Assembly: GCF_900106755.1 (NCBI RefSeq)
Contig: NZ_FNNN01000002.1
Span: forward strand, 1-64,000
Reading direction: 5' to 3'
From: Bacteroides faecis MAJ27
Lineage (GTDB): Bacteria; Bacteroidota; Bacteroidia; Bacteroidales; Bacteroidaceae
DNA length: 64,000 nucleotides
The first letter of the stretch is position 1. The number at the start of each line of letters is the position of its first letter. Under the pieces are notes generated by a model, which was given only the letters and a program-made list of their open reading frames with translations, did no database searches and had not been told where the DNA came from. The position numbers were made by a program, and so were the translations under genes. Shown piece after piece: positions 45,296 to 53,931 of this stretch.

Positions 45296-45660
45296 ATGAA
45301 ACGAGGAATCATAACCAACAAAGGGCAAGACATCCATATTTCTGATGGAGAAGTATGGATGACCACTTGGGAACTTGCAGACTTGTTTTATACAACGGCT
45401 GGAGCTATCCATGCAGCAATCAAGAGAATCTTGAAAACCAATATTTGAAGAGCCACGAAGTTTGTAAGTACATCAAATTGGAGAATGGGAACAATGCCGA
45501 TGTGTATAATCTCGATATGGTTGTAGCCTTATCTTATCAAATAGACACCGGACATTCCATAGTATTCAGAGAATGGCTAATAAACAAAGTCGCTCGTAAT
45601 CAAGATTACAACATCCTTTTATATCTCAACAAGGGTACAAACCATACATTGTATTGCTAA
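45296..45660 (+). pseudogene. Frameshifted KilA-N/RhuM-like N-terminal protein
   Basis: The first frame (45296-45448, 50 residues) encodes a segment with WMTTWELADLFYTTAGAIHAAIKR. The other frame continues with YLKSHEVCKYIKLENGN and VVALSYQIDTGHSIVFREWL. The latter matches the RhuM-family SVGYRVNS-ATRFRQW block present in the intact RhuM gene at 54766. A shift near 45440 separates them, so this is a degenerate relative. It is 10 bp after the integrase. Function is presumably lost. Confidence 0.55.
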
Positions 45661-45924
45661 TAAGCTATATCTCTATACCCTATTGATTATCTGCATTGTT
45701 CACCCCAAATGATGCAGATAATTTCTGTTTTTAAGATACACAAGTCTATTTACCCAACTATTTTCATTCAAAAACAAGAAATTTGCAATACGCTTATTAT
45801 TAGGAGTGTAACGTGGTGAAAAGTGATGAAATATATCGTCAAAAGCCCATTAACAAGCAAAACTATGGATTTTCTCAAAAATTAATCCTATATATTTGCA
45901 CACAAACGATTAATACATCTCACT
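45449..45924. other. Degraded and non-coding stretch before the membrane protein
   Basis: After the frameshifted fragment ends at 45660, the remaining 264 bp is A/T-rich. A promoter (TATATTTG, 45891-45898) for the next gene is present. I see no gene. Confidence 0.4.
45891..45898 (+). promoter_or_regulatory. -7 box of the two-TM protein gene
   Basis: TATATTTG, 26 bp before the start, preceded by TTTT at about 20 nt. Confidence 0.6.
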
Positions 45925-46806
45925 ATGGAACAGAGAAAGATAGAACATATAACATTGCATCTGATTGTTTTTGGTACAATCGCAATCATTGGTGTTTTAG
46001 CCCGTCAGACCGTACTTCACTATGGTTGGGGCGAGTTCAGCAGCTACCTTATTCTTGTAGTATGCTCTATTGTCATTGGAGCAATCTATCTCAATCTGCA
46101 AATAGCATTCAGACAACTCCTTTCCCCAACAATAGAAAGATGCTTTATGAGATTTGAGAGCTATCGCAACAAAACGGTGGTAGCTGAAATTCCAATAGAA
46201 CATCATGAAGTTATTGAAAGTGCAGCAGATATAGAATCTATCGTTTCAGAATCCGAAATCGAAAACGAAACTCCATCTGACACCACAGAAGAAGTTTCTA
46301 CTCTCTCGTTTTCAGAATCCAATGAAGACAGTACAGAGCTTCCAAAGAATGAAGCCACATCTTCTATTATCAATAATACTCCCATAGAAGAATCCAGCCA
46401 GCCAACAGAATATGAGATATACCACGCTACCGCTATGGCTGAAAAAGAACGAGCATCGCAAAAAAAATTAGATAAAGTTCTCACATATATAAAACAAACT
46501 TTGGTTCTCTATCTTAACGAAACTGACCTTAATCGCTTATGTGGATATGTTACAGAATACTACCTATCAGATTCTTTGCCTAAAGTCGAACCTATAAAGG
46601 TAGATTCTCAATTAAAGACCATCGACATTATGCACTTTGGATGGAATATCGGTAAGGCATTCGGCAAACCACGTTTACAGACTGCCACATTTATAAAGAG
46701 GGTATTTGCCCATACCCTCAGTGATTCGGAAATATCTACCATTGAACGTAAAATGTCGCACACGGAATCCGTATGCAAGATTAAATTGGATAGGAGAATA
46801 GCATAA
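45925..46806 (+). CDS. Two-TM element protein with acidic linker
   Basis: The 293-residue product has two transmembrane helices (about 10-27 and 39-60), a Glu/Ser-rich linker (about 95-170) and a helical C-terminal region ending in a basic tail. It is typical of accessory genes in NBU-like elements but I do not recognise a family. It converges on the reverse transcriptase gene with 30 bp between stops. Confidence 0.6.
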   Translation: MEQRKIEHITLHLIVFGTIAIIGVLARQTVLHYGWGEFSSYLILVVCSIVIGAIYLNLQIAFRQLLSPTIERCFMRFESYRNKTVVAEIPIEHHEVIESAADIESIVSESEIENETPSDTTEEVSTLSFSESNEDSTELPKNEATSSIINNTPIEESSQPTEYEIYHATAMAEKERASQKKLDKVLTYIKQTLVLYLNETDLNRLCGYVTEYYLSDSLPKVEPIKVDSQLKTIDIMHFGWNIGKAFGKPRLQTATFIKRVFAHTLSDSEISTIERKMSHTESVCKIKLDRRIA

Positions 46807-46836
46807 AATCACCACATATAATGACAACACAAATAG

Positions 46837-47697
46837 TCAAAGCGAACTTGATTTTTCAATTATTGACAAATACGCTTTTATTCCTTGTAGCTTATTCTTT
46901 ATAGATTCGTGCGTTGAGAGTTGCTTGGATAGTATTGCTATCTTTTTTTTATAACCCAAAGGAGCAAGAAGTCGGTTGTTTTGGCATATTACACCTGTTA
47001 TAATAGGATTTTTAGTTTGATAATGTGTCTTTTTGTGACTGATTCTGAATCCAGACTTTTTAATGATTGCAAGGAACTGAGGTACTAGATTTTTAAAATC
47101 AACTTTAGATGATAAAGTTATATCGTCAACAAACATTGAAAATTTAATATGATGCTCCTTTGCTAACTGGTCAATTTCCATGCCTATGGGTTTAAATACC
47201 AAATTAGCAATTAAAGTTGAGGTTGGAATACCTTGCGGAACTTGATATTTATGAGTAGTTAGTTTAGTTAATATTCTTGCTATAGCAGGCGTACAGCCCT
47301 CTCGAAGAAACATTTGAAAAACTTGCTTATGAGAAATTGATGGAAAAAATGACTTCAAGTCTGTCGTAAATATATATTTATTTCCTTGATGAAGACGAGC
47401 ATTACGCACATTATTTTTCCTCTGAACACCACCATAAACATATTGAGGAATTTCAACTTGCTTTGACATAAAATCATAAAGACGCGTTTGAACCTCTTTT
47501 AGTTTTCCTTTAGACGAGTTTATTTTTCTAGTGGCAATTTCTCCACTACTATTCTTCTTTGGTTTGTCAGTAAACTTATTAAATTTTACTCTTTCAAAAG
47601 AATAATAATAATCTTCTATATGTGTCAACAAGTAATCCAACTGTTCCTTATTAACACCCAGTATATATAGTAAATATTTTTCGCTTGTTATCATCAA
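46837..47697 (-). CDS. Retron-type reverse transcriptase
   Basis: The 286-residue protein has RT motifs in order: region X NARLH (99-103, matching the retron NAxxH), DLKSFFPSI (113-121), QGIPTSTLIANL (155-166), FVDD catalytic pair (189-192), and IITGV near 232-236, equivalent to the retron VTG region. No maturase, endonuclease or fused domain is present. Retrons make a branched RNA-DNA hybrid from a nearby structured RNA and act in phage defence with an effector. Here a short peptide gene (47719-47940) precedes it in the same orientation, 21 bp away, and a structured region lies upstream. Confidence 0.8.
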   Translation of the reverse strand: MMITSEKYLLYILGVNKEQLDYLLTHIEDYYYSFERVKFNKFTDKPKKNSSGEIATRKINSSKGKLKEVQTRLYDFMSKQVEIPQYVYGGVQRKNNVRNARLHQGNKYIFTTDLKSFFPSISHKQVFQMFLREGCTPAIARILTKLTTHKYQVPQGIPTSTLIANLVFKPIGMEIDQLAKEHHIKFSMFVDDITLSSKVDFKNLVPQFLAIIKKSGFRISHKKTHYQTKNPIITGVICQNNRLLAPLGYKKKIAILSKQLSTHESIKNKLQGIKAYLSIIEKSSSL

Positions 47698-47718
47698 AAA
47701 AAGAAATTAGAGAGTTGA

Positions 47719-47940
47719 TTATAACAATTCAAAAAAAGATTTGCACCATTCTATCAAAGGCTTCATTGCATTTGATAATTGAATCAATGCCTTTATAAAT
47801 TCAGCAATGGCTTTAATCCATTTTGCCAAATTTTTCATCTTCTTCTCCTGTGTTACAATCATTGGAGAACAATGGAGGGAATTTTTGTTAGCCTTCTTCC
47901 CTCTCTTTGAAGGCTTCTTCTTTTTTTTAGTCATAAGCAT
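47719..47940 (-). CDS. Small cationic/hydrophobic peptide upstream of the RT, possible toxin effector
   Basis: The full frame is 73 residues: a Lys-rich N-terminus and a C-terminal 39 residues (MKNLAKWIKAIAEFIKALI...) that form an amphipathic or membrane-inserting helix pair. An AGGAG sequence followed by seven bases precedes the internal ATG at 47838, so a 39-residue product is likely the main or additional form. Small hydrophobic effectors occur in other RT-defence and toxin systems. The pairing with the RT suggests a retron effector, but this is inference. Confidence 0.55.
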   Translation of the reverse strand: MLMTKKKKKPSKRGKKANKNSLHCSPMIVTQEKKMKNLAKWIKAIAEFIKALIQLSNAMKPLIEWCKSFFELL

Positions 47941-48060
47941 TTAATTTTAGTTCGGGCAATATTGCCACGTGCCTAAAATCAATATGACCTAACTAAAATA
48001 TGCTTAGACATTGTCTTCCATTGTACTCTCTATTTTCACGTGCCTAAAAAATGGACACAA
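47941..48060 (-). ncRNA. Candidate retron ncRNA (msr/msd) region
   Basis: Between the small peptide gene and the minus-strand promoter near 48270 lie two copies of TTTAGGCACGTG (48041-48052 and 47967-47978 on the plus strand as CACGTGCCTAAA). There is also a GGCAATATTGCC palindrome next to the downstream copy and a TTTAGTT/AACTAAA inverted pair. Retrons have a structured RNA here, upstream of the RT. Exact a1/a2 arms and the branching G were not identified. Confidence 0.4.
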
Positions 48061-48082
48061 AATAATGAAGTAGATACGAATC

Positions 48083-48217
48083 TTACATATATCGACAATC
48101 GGAAATAATGAACGAACTATATGAGATGTTCTTATCTCCATTCTGCCATACTTCAAAACTATATCCGCCCCATTTTACCAATGACTTGGTGCGATTGCTC
48201 GCTTTAGGTTTTAGCAT
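48083..48217 (-). CDS. Possible 44-residue small protein
   Basis: An ATG at 48217 begins 44 codons (MLKPKASNRTKSLVKWGGYSF as the first part) ending at TAA 48083. It is aligned with a promoter (TATCTTTG on the minus strand near 48268-48275). The composition is protein-like but no homology is recognised. It may be a short leader peptide or chance. Confidence 0.3.
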   Translation of the reverse strand: MLKPKASNRTKSLVKWGGYSFEVWQNGDKNISYSSFIISDCRYM

Positions 48218-48267
48218 AATTTAGTCTCCAAAGCCTTCTCAGTCTATCAAAGAACTAATACGATACA

Positions 48268-48275
48268 AAGATATA
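48268..48275 (-). promoter_or_regulatory. Promoter -7 box of the retron-like cassette
   Basis: TATCTTTG on the minus strand, consensus TAnnTTTG. It lies upstream of the candidate ncRNA, the peptide gene and the RT. Confidence 0.55.
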
Positions 48276-48399
48276 CAAATCTTCGCAATTGTTCTACCAA
48301 CTACATCAAAAAGTTATTCATCAGTTATATTTTGGTGAATGATTCCACCATTGAAACACCTGTTTCCTTTGCCGTCGAACAATTAAAAACGAGCGACGT

Positions 48400-48765
48400 A
48401 TGCAAAAAGAAACAGTAACATTTGATAAACTGCCCGAAGCGGTAGGTTATTTGACCGAACAGATCATCGAATTGAAAAGAATGGTGTCGGAACTTCAACC
48501 ACCTGCATCAGACAAACACGTGTTGGTTGAAATTGAGGATGCTTGCCGTATTATCAGAAAAGCCAAGCCTACCATTTATACATTGGTACGCAAAGGGCTG
48601 CTTCCTGCCTATAAGAAAGGTAAGAAGCTCTATTTCTATGAGGACGAACTTCTGGCTTGGATTGAGAATGGGCGAAGAAAGACTTCCGAACAAACATACG
48701 AAGAAATACTTGCCAATATGCAAGGCGGTGTCCGTCATAAGCCCAAATCATCTGTGAAACTTTAA
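48400..48765 (+). CDS. Excisionase-like HTH protein
   Basis: The 121-residue protein has a coiled N-terminus and a MerR/excisionase HTH: EIEDACRIIRKAKPTIYTLVRKGLLPAYKKGKKLYFYEDELLAWI in outline (about 46-90). Overlapped by the next gene's start by 1 bp. It is the typical first gene of the element's replication/mobilisation operon. Confidence 0.8.
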   Translation: MQKETVTFDKLPEAVGYLTEQIIELKRMVSELQPPASDKHVLVEIEDACRIIRKAKPTIYTLVRKGLLPAYKKGKKLYFYEDELLAWIENGRRKTSEQTYEEILANMQGGVRHKPKSSVKL

Positions 48766-50153
48766 TGGCTGTGGGTATGGATACATATTCTATTAATCCG
48801 GCATCCATTATTGACGAAGCGGTTGATTTAAGTATGCGATTGGCTGGCACTGATTTCCCAATCAGCATATTTCCGACAAAAATCCAACGCATCATCAGTG
48901 AGGTACACGAATGCCATAATTACCCTACCGACTACATTGCCTCTGCAATTCTTACAGCGATTGCAGTTGGCATCGGTAACACGCATCTTGCCCAAATCAA
49001 GCAAGGCTGGGTAGAAAGCCCTATCCTGTATATGGCATTGATTGGAAGACCGGGAGCAAACAAAAGCCATCCGCTTAGTTTTGCGATGAAACCGTTTCTT
49101 GATTACGACTATCAGCAGAATCAAGTCTTTGAAAAAGCACTTGCAAAGTATGATGAACTGATGAGTATGAGCCGTAAAGAACGTACAGAAAGCGGTGAAG
49201 AACAATTTCCACAGGAACCAGTCCGTAAACGTTTCTTGATTTCGGATGTAACACCAGAAGGCTTGAGCCTTATTCATGCGCAAAACAAACGTGGTTTGTG
49301 CTTGTGGGCTGACGAGTTATCCGCTTGGTTCAAGAACTTCAACCGCTACAACAACGGTTCAGAAGAACAGTTCTGGCTGTCGGTGTTCAGTGCCAAGACC
49401 ACTATATCCGACCGTAAGAATGCCAAGAGTTCAATCTTCATCAAGCGACCGTATATCTCAGTTATTGGTACTATCCAAAAGAAGATTCTCAGTGAACTGG
49501 CTAAGGGTGAACGTTCCAGTAACGGATTCATTGACCGCATTCTGTTTGTGATGCCCACTCTGCAACAGAAAGCACGTTGGAATGACAAGGAATTGCCGGA
49601 GAACATCGAACAAGAGTGGAATGCCATTATTGACAAGCTGATACAACAGGAGTATGCCCTCAATGAGTTTGGAGAGATAGAACCGCAGATTCTTCTTTTC
49701 ACGGAGGATGCCAAGAGACGGCTTTACGAATGGCAGCACCACTTCTCAGAATTGTGCGACCGAGAGACAAACGACACTATCGTGAGTATCTATTGCAAGT
49801 TGGAGATATACATCATCCGTTTCTGTTTGATTATCCAATTAGCACGATGGACTTGCGGAGAGTGTGATAAAACTTGTATAGACCTGTTGACGGTGGAACG
49901 AGCCATCAAACTGACAGAGTATTTCAAGGAATCCGCATTGAGCGTTCAAAATATCCTCAATGAAAATGCGCTCAATAGTCAACAACAGGCGATAGTCAAT
50001 CTGCTTCCTCCATCCTTTACGACTGCCCAAGCTATACAGATAGCCGAGCAGAACGGAATGAAGGAACGGACGTTTCAACGCTTTCTCAATGACAACATCG
50101 GGACATTGTTCCGCAAAGAGAAGCATGGAGAATATTCAAAGATTAACCCGTGA
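48765..50153 (+). CDS. DUF3987 (VirE-associated) primase-helicase-like protein
   Basis: The 462-residue protein has a P-loop-like ALIGRPGANKSHPL (about 91-104) and Walker-B-like CLWADELSAWF (about 175-185), and a C-terminal winged-helix region. This is the DUF3987 pattern of Bacteroides mobilisable elements, thought to help replicate the excised circle. The start overlaps the HTH gene. It is followed 78 bp later by the primase-like gene. Confidence 0.8.
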   Translation: MAVGMDTYSINPASIIDEAVDLSMRLAGTDFPISIFPTKIQRIISEVHECHNYPTDYIASAILTAIAVGIGNTHLAQIKQGWVESPILYMALIGRPGANKSHPLSFAMKPFLDYDYQQNQVFEKALAKYDELMSMSRKERTESGEEQFPQEPVRKRFLISDVTPEGLSLIHAQNKRGLCLWADELSAWFKNFNRYNNGSEEQFWLSVFSAKTTISDRKNAKSSIFIKRPYISVIGTIQKKILSELAKGERSSNGFIDRILFVMPTLQQKARWNDKELPENIEQEWNAIIDKLIQQEYALNEFGEIEPQILLFTEDAKRRLYEWQHHFSELCDRETNDTIVSIYCKLEIYIIRFCLIIQLARWTCGECDKTCIDLLTVERAIKLTEYFKESALSVQNILNENALNSQQQAIVNLLPPSFTTAQAIQIAEQNGMKERTFQRFLNDNIGTLFRKEKHGEYSKINP

Positions 50154-50231
50154 CATTTTTGTCGGTATTGACGCTATCCAAGCGAAAACGACAATAACGA
50201 CAAAAGTGACATACCCAAAAAGAGACATACA

Positions 50232-51311
50232 ATGAGTACACATAGATTCATATTAGAACCCTACAAAGGTGTCAGCACTCGACATACTTGTCCGAACTGT
50301 CACCGCCAAAGATGTTTTTCAAAGTATATCGATACAGAGAAACAAATCCGGTTCCCTGATTACGTAGGTCGTTGTGACCATGAGCAGAAATGCGGTTATC
50401 ACTTCACGCCTCGTGATTACTTTGAGCAGAATCCATCTGAAAAAGAAAAGTTTGCTGAGAATAGCTTCGGAAGTTATACACCTATTAAAGAAGTAAAACC
50501 GATAGCCATCTCCTACATGGATTTGGATATAGTCAACCAATCATTGCGTGGCTATCCTGCGAACAAGTTGTTTCAGTTTCTATCGGCTCAGTTCGGAGAG
50601 GCAGAAACATTAAAGCTAATGAAGAGATACAAGGTTGGCACATCCAAGTATTGGGACGGTGCAACCGTATTCTGGCAGACGGACAATCAGAATAAAGTTC
50701 GCACGGGTAAGATAATGCTTTACAATTCCGAAACAGGTAAGCGGATAAAAGAACCGTACAATCATGTCACGTGGGTACACTCCGTACTGCACAAGGGCGA
50801 TTACAATTTGAAGCAATGCTTCTTTGGTGAACATCTGCTTCCTGAAGACAAAAGCCGTCCTGTTGCACTGGTCGAAAGCGAGAAAACAGCACTCATCGCT
50901 TCCTACTATCTGCCGCAATTCTTATGGATAGCATCAGGTGGAAAGAACGGTTGTTTCAATGCCAACAACCTATCTGTTCTAGCAGGAAGAAACGTTGTGT
51001 TATTCCCTGACTTGGGAGCGACCGACTATTGGCAGAGCAAAATCGGGCTGATGAAAAGCTACGGAATTGAGGTGCGAATGTTCGATTATCTGGAAGCCAA
51101 CGCCATCGAAAACGAGCGAAAAGAGGGGTACGACATAGCCGATTATCTACTCAAAGTGAAGCCTGATGAAGCCATCCTTCAACAAATGATAAGGAAGAAT
51201 CCGGTCTTGAAAGCACTAATAGAAACATTCGATTTAAAGCTCGTCAGCGTACAACAAGGCATTCCACAACCGAAGGTTTCACCACCCAAGAAACGAGGAT
51301 TCAGACTTTGA
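50232..51311 (+). CDS. Primase-like protein with zinc finger (DUF6371/Toprim-like)
   Basis: The 359-residue protein opens with a zinc finger (HTCPNCHRQRCF, then RCDHEQKCGYHFTPRDYF; about 17-62). A Toprim-like fold is suggested by ALVESEKTALIASYYLPQ (about 215-232) and LFPDLGATDYWQSK. It should prime DNA synthesis of the element. It precedes the oriT-like segment and mobC. Confidence 0.75.
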   Translation: MSTHRFILEPYKGVSTRHTCPNCHRQRCFSKYIDTEKQIRFPDYVGRCDHEQKCGYHFTPRDYFEQNPSEKEKFAENSFGSYTPIKEVKPIAISYMDLDIVNQSLRGYPANKLFQFLSAQFGEAETLKLMKRYKVGTSKYWDGATVFWQTDNQNKVRTGKIMLYNSETGKRIKEPYNHVTWVHSVLHKGDYNLKQCFFGEHLLPEDKSRPVALVESEKTALIASYYLPQFLWIASGGKNGCFNANNLSVLAGRNVVLFPDLGATDYWQSKIGLMKSYGIEVRMFDYLEANAIENERKEGYDIADYLLKVKPDEAILQQMIRKNPVLKALIETFDLKLVSVQQGIPQPKVSPPKKRGFRL

Positions 51312-51449
51312 ACTTAGGGAGAGGAATCGAGACTTTTTTACTGTAGCAAGTTAATGTCGGTGTATTACATTTCCCGACCACTTGCTCCTCAAAAAGTCTG
51401 AGGAGGCGGCCCCCAATGGTCACACATTATTCACTAAAAACAGATTCAA
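51312..51449. other. Candidate oriT
   Basis: The 138-bp gap before mobC has GTCGG...CCGAC inverted repeats (near 51357-51378) and CTCCTCA (51386-51392) facing TGAGGAG (51400-51406), followed by GC-rich GGCGGCCCCC. This is typical oriT geometry just upstream of relaxase genes. The nick site is not assignable. Confidence 0.5.
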
Positions 51450-51758
51450 ATGGAAAAGAAATATACAGTAACACTCCGTCTGTCATATCAGCAATACGCA
51501 TGGCTTGGTGCGCTTTGCAGACGGAGCAAGCAGACTCAAAGCGAAGTGATCCGTTCGCTCATCGAAAACGGTTCGGTACGTGAACGAATCACGCAAGAGC
51601 ATATCCACATCATCCGTCAACTGATTGGCGAAAGTACCAATCTTAACCAGTTGGCAAGACAGGCAAACACCTACGGTTTCTTCGCTGTAGCGGACAGATG
51701 CAAGGAAATGGCTCAGCACATTAACCTACTTATAAAACGTTTGAAAGATGATCGGTAA
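51450..51758 (+). CDS. mobC: MobC-like relaxosome protein (ribbon-helix-helix)
   Basis: The 102-residue protein has a ribbon-helix-helix-type DNA-binding start (YTVTLRLSYQQYAWLGALCRRSKQTQSEVIRSLI) and a C-terminal NLNQLARQAN motif, both typical of MobC accessory relaxosome proteins. It overlaps the relaxase gene by 11 bp. Confidence 0.8.
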   Translation: MEKKYTVTLRLSYQQYAWLGALCRRSKQTQSEVIRSLIENGSVRERITQEHIHIIRQLIGESTNLNQLARQANTYGFFAVADRCKEMAQHINLLIKRLKDDR

Positions 51759-52689
51759 ACAGACTAAAGGGACATCGTTCGGTGGCTGTGTTAGCTATGT
51801 TCTCAAAGAGGAGAAATCCAAATTGCTGGAAGCAGTTGGAGTAGAAGGTACACCCGAACAGATGGCGGAGCAATTTGAGTTACAATCGCTACTCAATGAT
51901 AAGGTAAAGAATATTGTCGGACATACTTCGCTCAACTTCTCACCAGAAGATAGCGAACGCTTGAAACATGATGATGAACTGATGTTGCAAATTACCCACG
52001 ACTACATGAAACTGATGGGCATCGAAAACACGCAGTATATCATTGCCCGGTATATCGACCGTGAACATCCGCATTGCCACATCGTCTTTAATCGAGTGGA
52101 CAATGACAGCAAAACGATTAGCGACAAGAATGACTTTCGCAGGAATGAGAAAGTTTGCAAAATGTTGACCGCCAAATATCGCTTGCATTTTGCCAATGGT
52201 AAAGACCATATCAAGGAAGAACGATTGCGCCCTTATGACCAAGCAAAGCATGAGATATACAAAGCGTTGAAAGAGGAACTGTCCCAAGTACAAAATTGGG
52301 CTGACTTAAAGGATGCACTTGCCGACCGAGACATTGATATGAAATTCAAGGTCAGCCGAACTACACGGGAAATACAGGGTGTAAAATTTGAGTACAACGG
52401 TTTTTCTTTCTCCGGCTCTAAAATTAGCCGAGAATTCAGCTACTTGAATATCGACAACCGACTAGAAGAGAATGCTTGTGCATCCTTGTTTGAATCACCC
52501 AAACAGGAATCCAGACATAAGGAAGAAAATGTACAACAAAGCGTTTCCCATTCCGATGATGGCTCAAGCATCAGTCTCGGCTTGCTAAACGGCAACTCAT
52601 CCTACGATGCCACTGCCGCAGAAGAAGCCGAGTTCAATCGCCTGATGAAAAAGAAAAAGGCTAAGCGCAAGCGAGGCTTTCGTTTATAA
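51748..52689 (+). CDS. mobA: Relaxase (MobA/VirD2 type)
   Basis: The 313-residue protein has the MOB_P family HxH pattern in EHPHCHIVFNRVD (about 110-122) with an upstream IGKQTKGTSFGGCVSYVL segment and Tyr-containing N-terminus. It nicks at oriT and leads the strand into a helper channel. The length is short for a relaxase, typical of mobilisable Bacteroides units. No type IV secretion genes are in the element. Confidence 0.85.
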   Translation: MIGKQTKGTSFGGCVSYVLKEEKSKLLEAVGVEGTPEQMAEQFELQSLLNDKVKNIVGHTSLNFSPEDSERLKHDDELMLQITHDYMKLMGIENTQYIIARYIDREHPHCHIVFNRVDNDSKTISDKNDFRRNEKVCKMLTAKYRLHFANGKDHIKEERLRPYDQAKHEIYKALKEELSQVQNWADLKDALADRDIDMKFKVSRTTREIQGVKFEYNGFSFSGSKISREFSYLNIDNRLEENACASLFESPKQESRHKEENVQQSVSHSDDGSSISLGLLNGNSSYDATAAEEAEFNRLMKKKKAKRKRGFRL

Positions 52690-52724
52690 TTCACTATTCA
52701 TTAATTTTTTAAACTCAATCAATT

Positions 52725-53129
52725 ATGGTACAAAACGATTTGATTCTTGATTTCAATCTCTACTTGTGTGAGAAATTCGGCTACAGAAACAGTTGTAGCG
52801 TGATGCAAAATGCCAATGGCTTTTGCGTGGACATCCGTGAACGTGATTTAGACTGCTACATTCGCTTCTGGGAGTACAGCGACGGAAGAGGCAACTTCCC
52901 CGACTGGTCTATCATCATTGTGCGCAGCAACTTCAAAAAGAACCAAGAAGAAAGCCTAAAAGACTTGGCTCGTTTCTTCAAGGAGTACATGCCACGCTAT
53001 AGGTACAAATACCTCTGCACCGAAGGCGATGATTACAAGTATTATCAGACACTCGGTTTGAAGCTCATCCATAAAGACCTGTTCGGGCAGGAGAACTATG
53101 GATTGGCAATGAAGGATTTGAATGTCTGA
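52725..53129 (+). CDS. Hypothetical protein
   Basis: The 134-residue cytoplasmic protein is rich in aromatic residues (VDIRERDLDCYIRFWEYSDGRG, MPRYRYKYLCTEGDDYKYYQT). No domain is recognised. It is 35 bp downstream of the relaxase on the same strand and abuts the hsdS inversion region. Confidence 0.6.
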   Translation: MVQNDLILDFNLYLCEKFGYRNSCSVMQNANGFCVDIRERDLDCYIRFWEYSDGRGNFPDWSIIIVRSNFKKNQEESLKDLARFFKEYMPRYRYKYLCTEGDDYKYYQTLGLKLIHKDLFGQENYGLAMKDLNV

Positions 53130-53186
53130 TACTTGGTTTTAAGGTTAAGGAGGGGATTTTTCCTCTCCTTTGCCTTTTTATATACC

Positions 53187-53202
53187 GATAAATCAGAATT
53201 TA
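53187..53202. repeat. Left inverted repeat of a putative invertible hsdS segment
   Basis: GATAAATCAGAATTTA, encoding INQNL of HsdS in both settings; the inverted copy is at 53885-53900. Confidence 0.8.
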
Positions 53203-53931
53203 GAAGCAATGGCAAAGCAACTCTACGATTACTGGTTTGTGCAGTTTGACTTCCCGAATGAGGAGGGCAAACCGTATAAGTCAAGTGGCGGTAAGATGGT
53301 TTGGAATGAGAAACTGAAACGGGAAATTCCTCAAGGATGGAATAATGGAATGCTTATCGACATTGCAAATATAACAATGGGGCAATCTCCTGATGGATCC
53401 AGCTATAATGAAGTTGGAGAAGGTATGCTTTTTTATCAAGGAAGCACGGATTTTGGTATGAGATTTCCCTCGGTTAGACAATACACAACAGCACCTTCTC
53501 GATATGCAAAAAGAGGTGATATACTAATGAGTGTTCGTGTCCCAGTTGGATCTATAAATATAGCAAATAATGATTGTTGTATAGGTCGTGGCTTATCTGC
53601 AATTAATTCAAAATTAGGATCTACGACGCACTTGTATTATATATTAAATGACCTAAGAATTGCTTTTGAACAAAGAAATGCAGCAGGTACAACATTTGGG
53701 TCTATTACTAAAGAAGACCTATATAGTCTGCCTATTATTATTCCTTCACATGAAGTTATAAGAGCTTTTGATAAGATATGTTCCCCTATGTTTGATAGAC
53801 AAATGATATTAGGAGAAGAAATAGATAATCTAATTAAGCAGCGTGATGGACTTCTACCGCTTCTGATGAACGGTCAAGTATCGGTAAATTCTGATTTATC
53901 TGACGATTACGTTCTATTTTGCTGTCAATAG
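53187..53931 (+). CDS. HsdS C-terminal half (silent cassette, second target-recognition domain)
   Basis: The frame holds the canonical central HsdS segment INQNLEAMAKQLYDYWFVQFDFP, the second target-recognition domain and the closing IDNLIKQRDGLLPLLMNGQV. It has no good start codon (upstream only TTG; the first internal ATG lies within the conserved AMAKQ). It faces the N-terminal half encoded on the other strand. Inversion between the 16-bp repeats would attach it in frame to that half. HsdM and HsdR are not in the element. Confidence 0.75.

Noticed and set aside
46837..47697. Group II intron reverse transcriptase
   Set aside because: At 286 residues it lacks maturase and endonuclease domains, and no intron boundary motif flanks it; NARLH and ITG fit retrons.
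53170..53931. A free-standing HsdS starting at 53170
   Set aside because: The 53170 codon is TTG with no ribosome-binding site, and the sequence is the second half of a specificity subunit.
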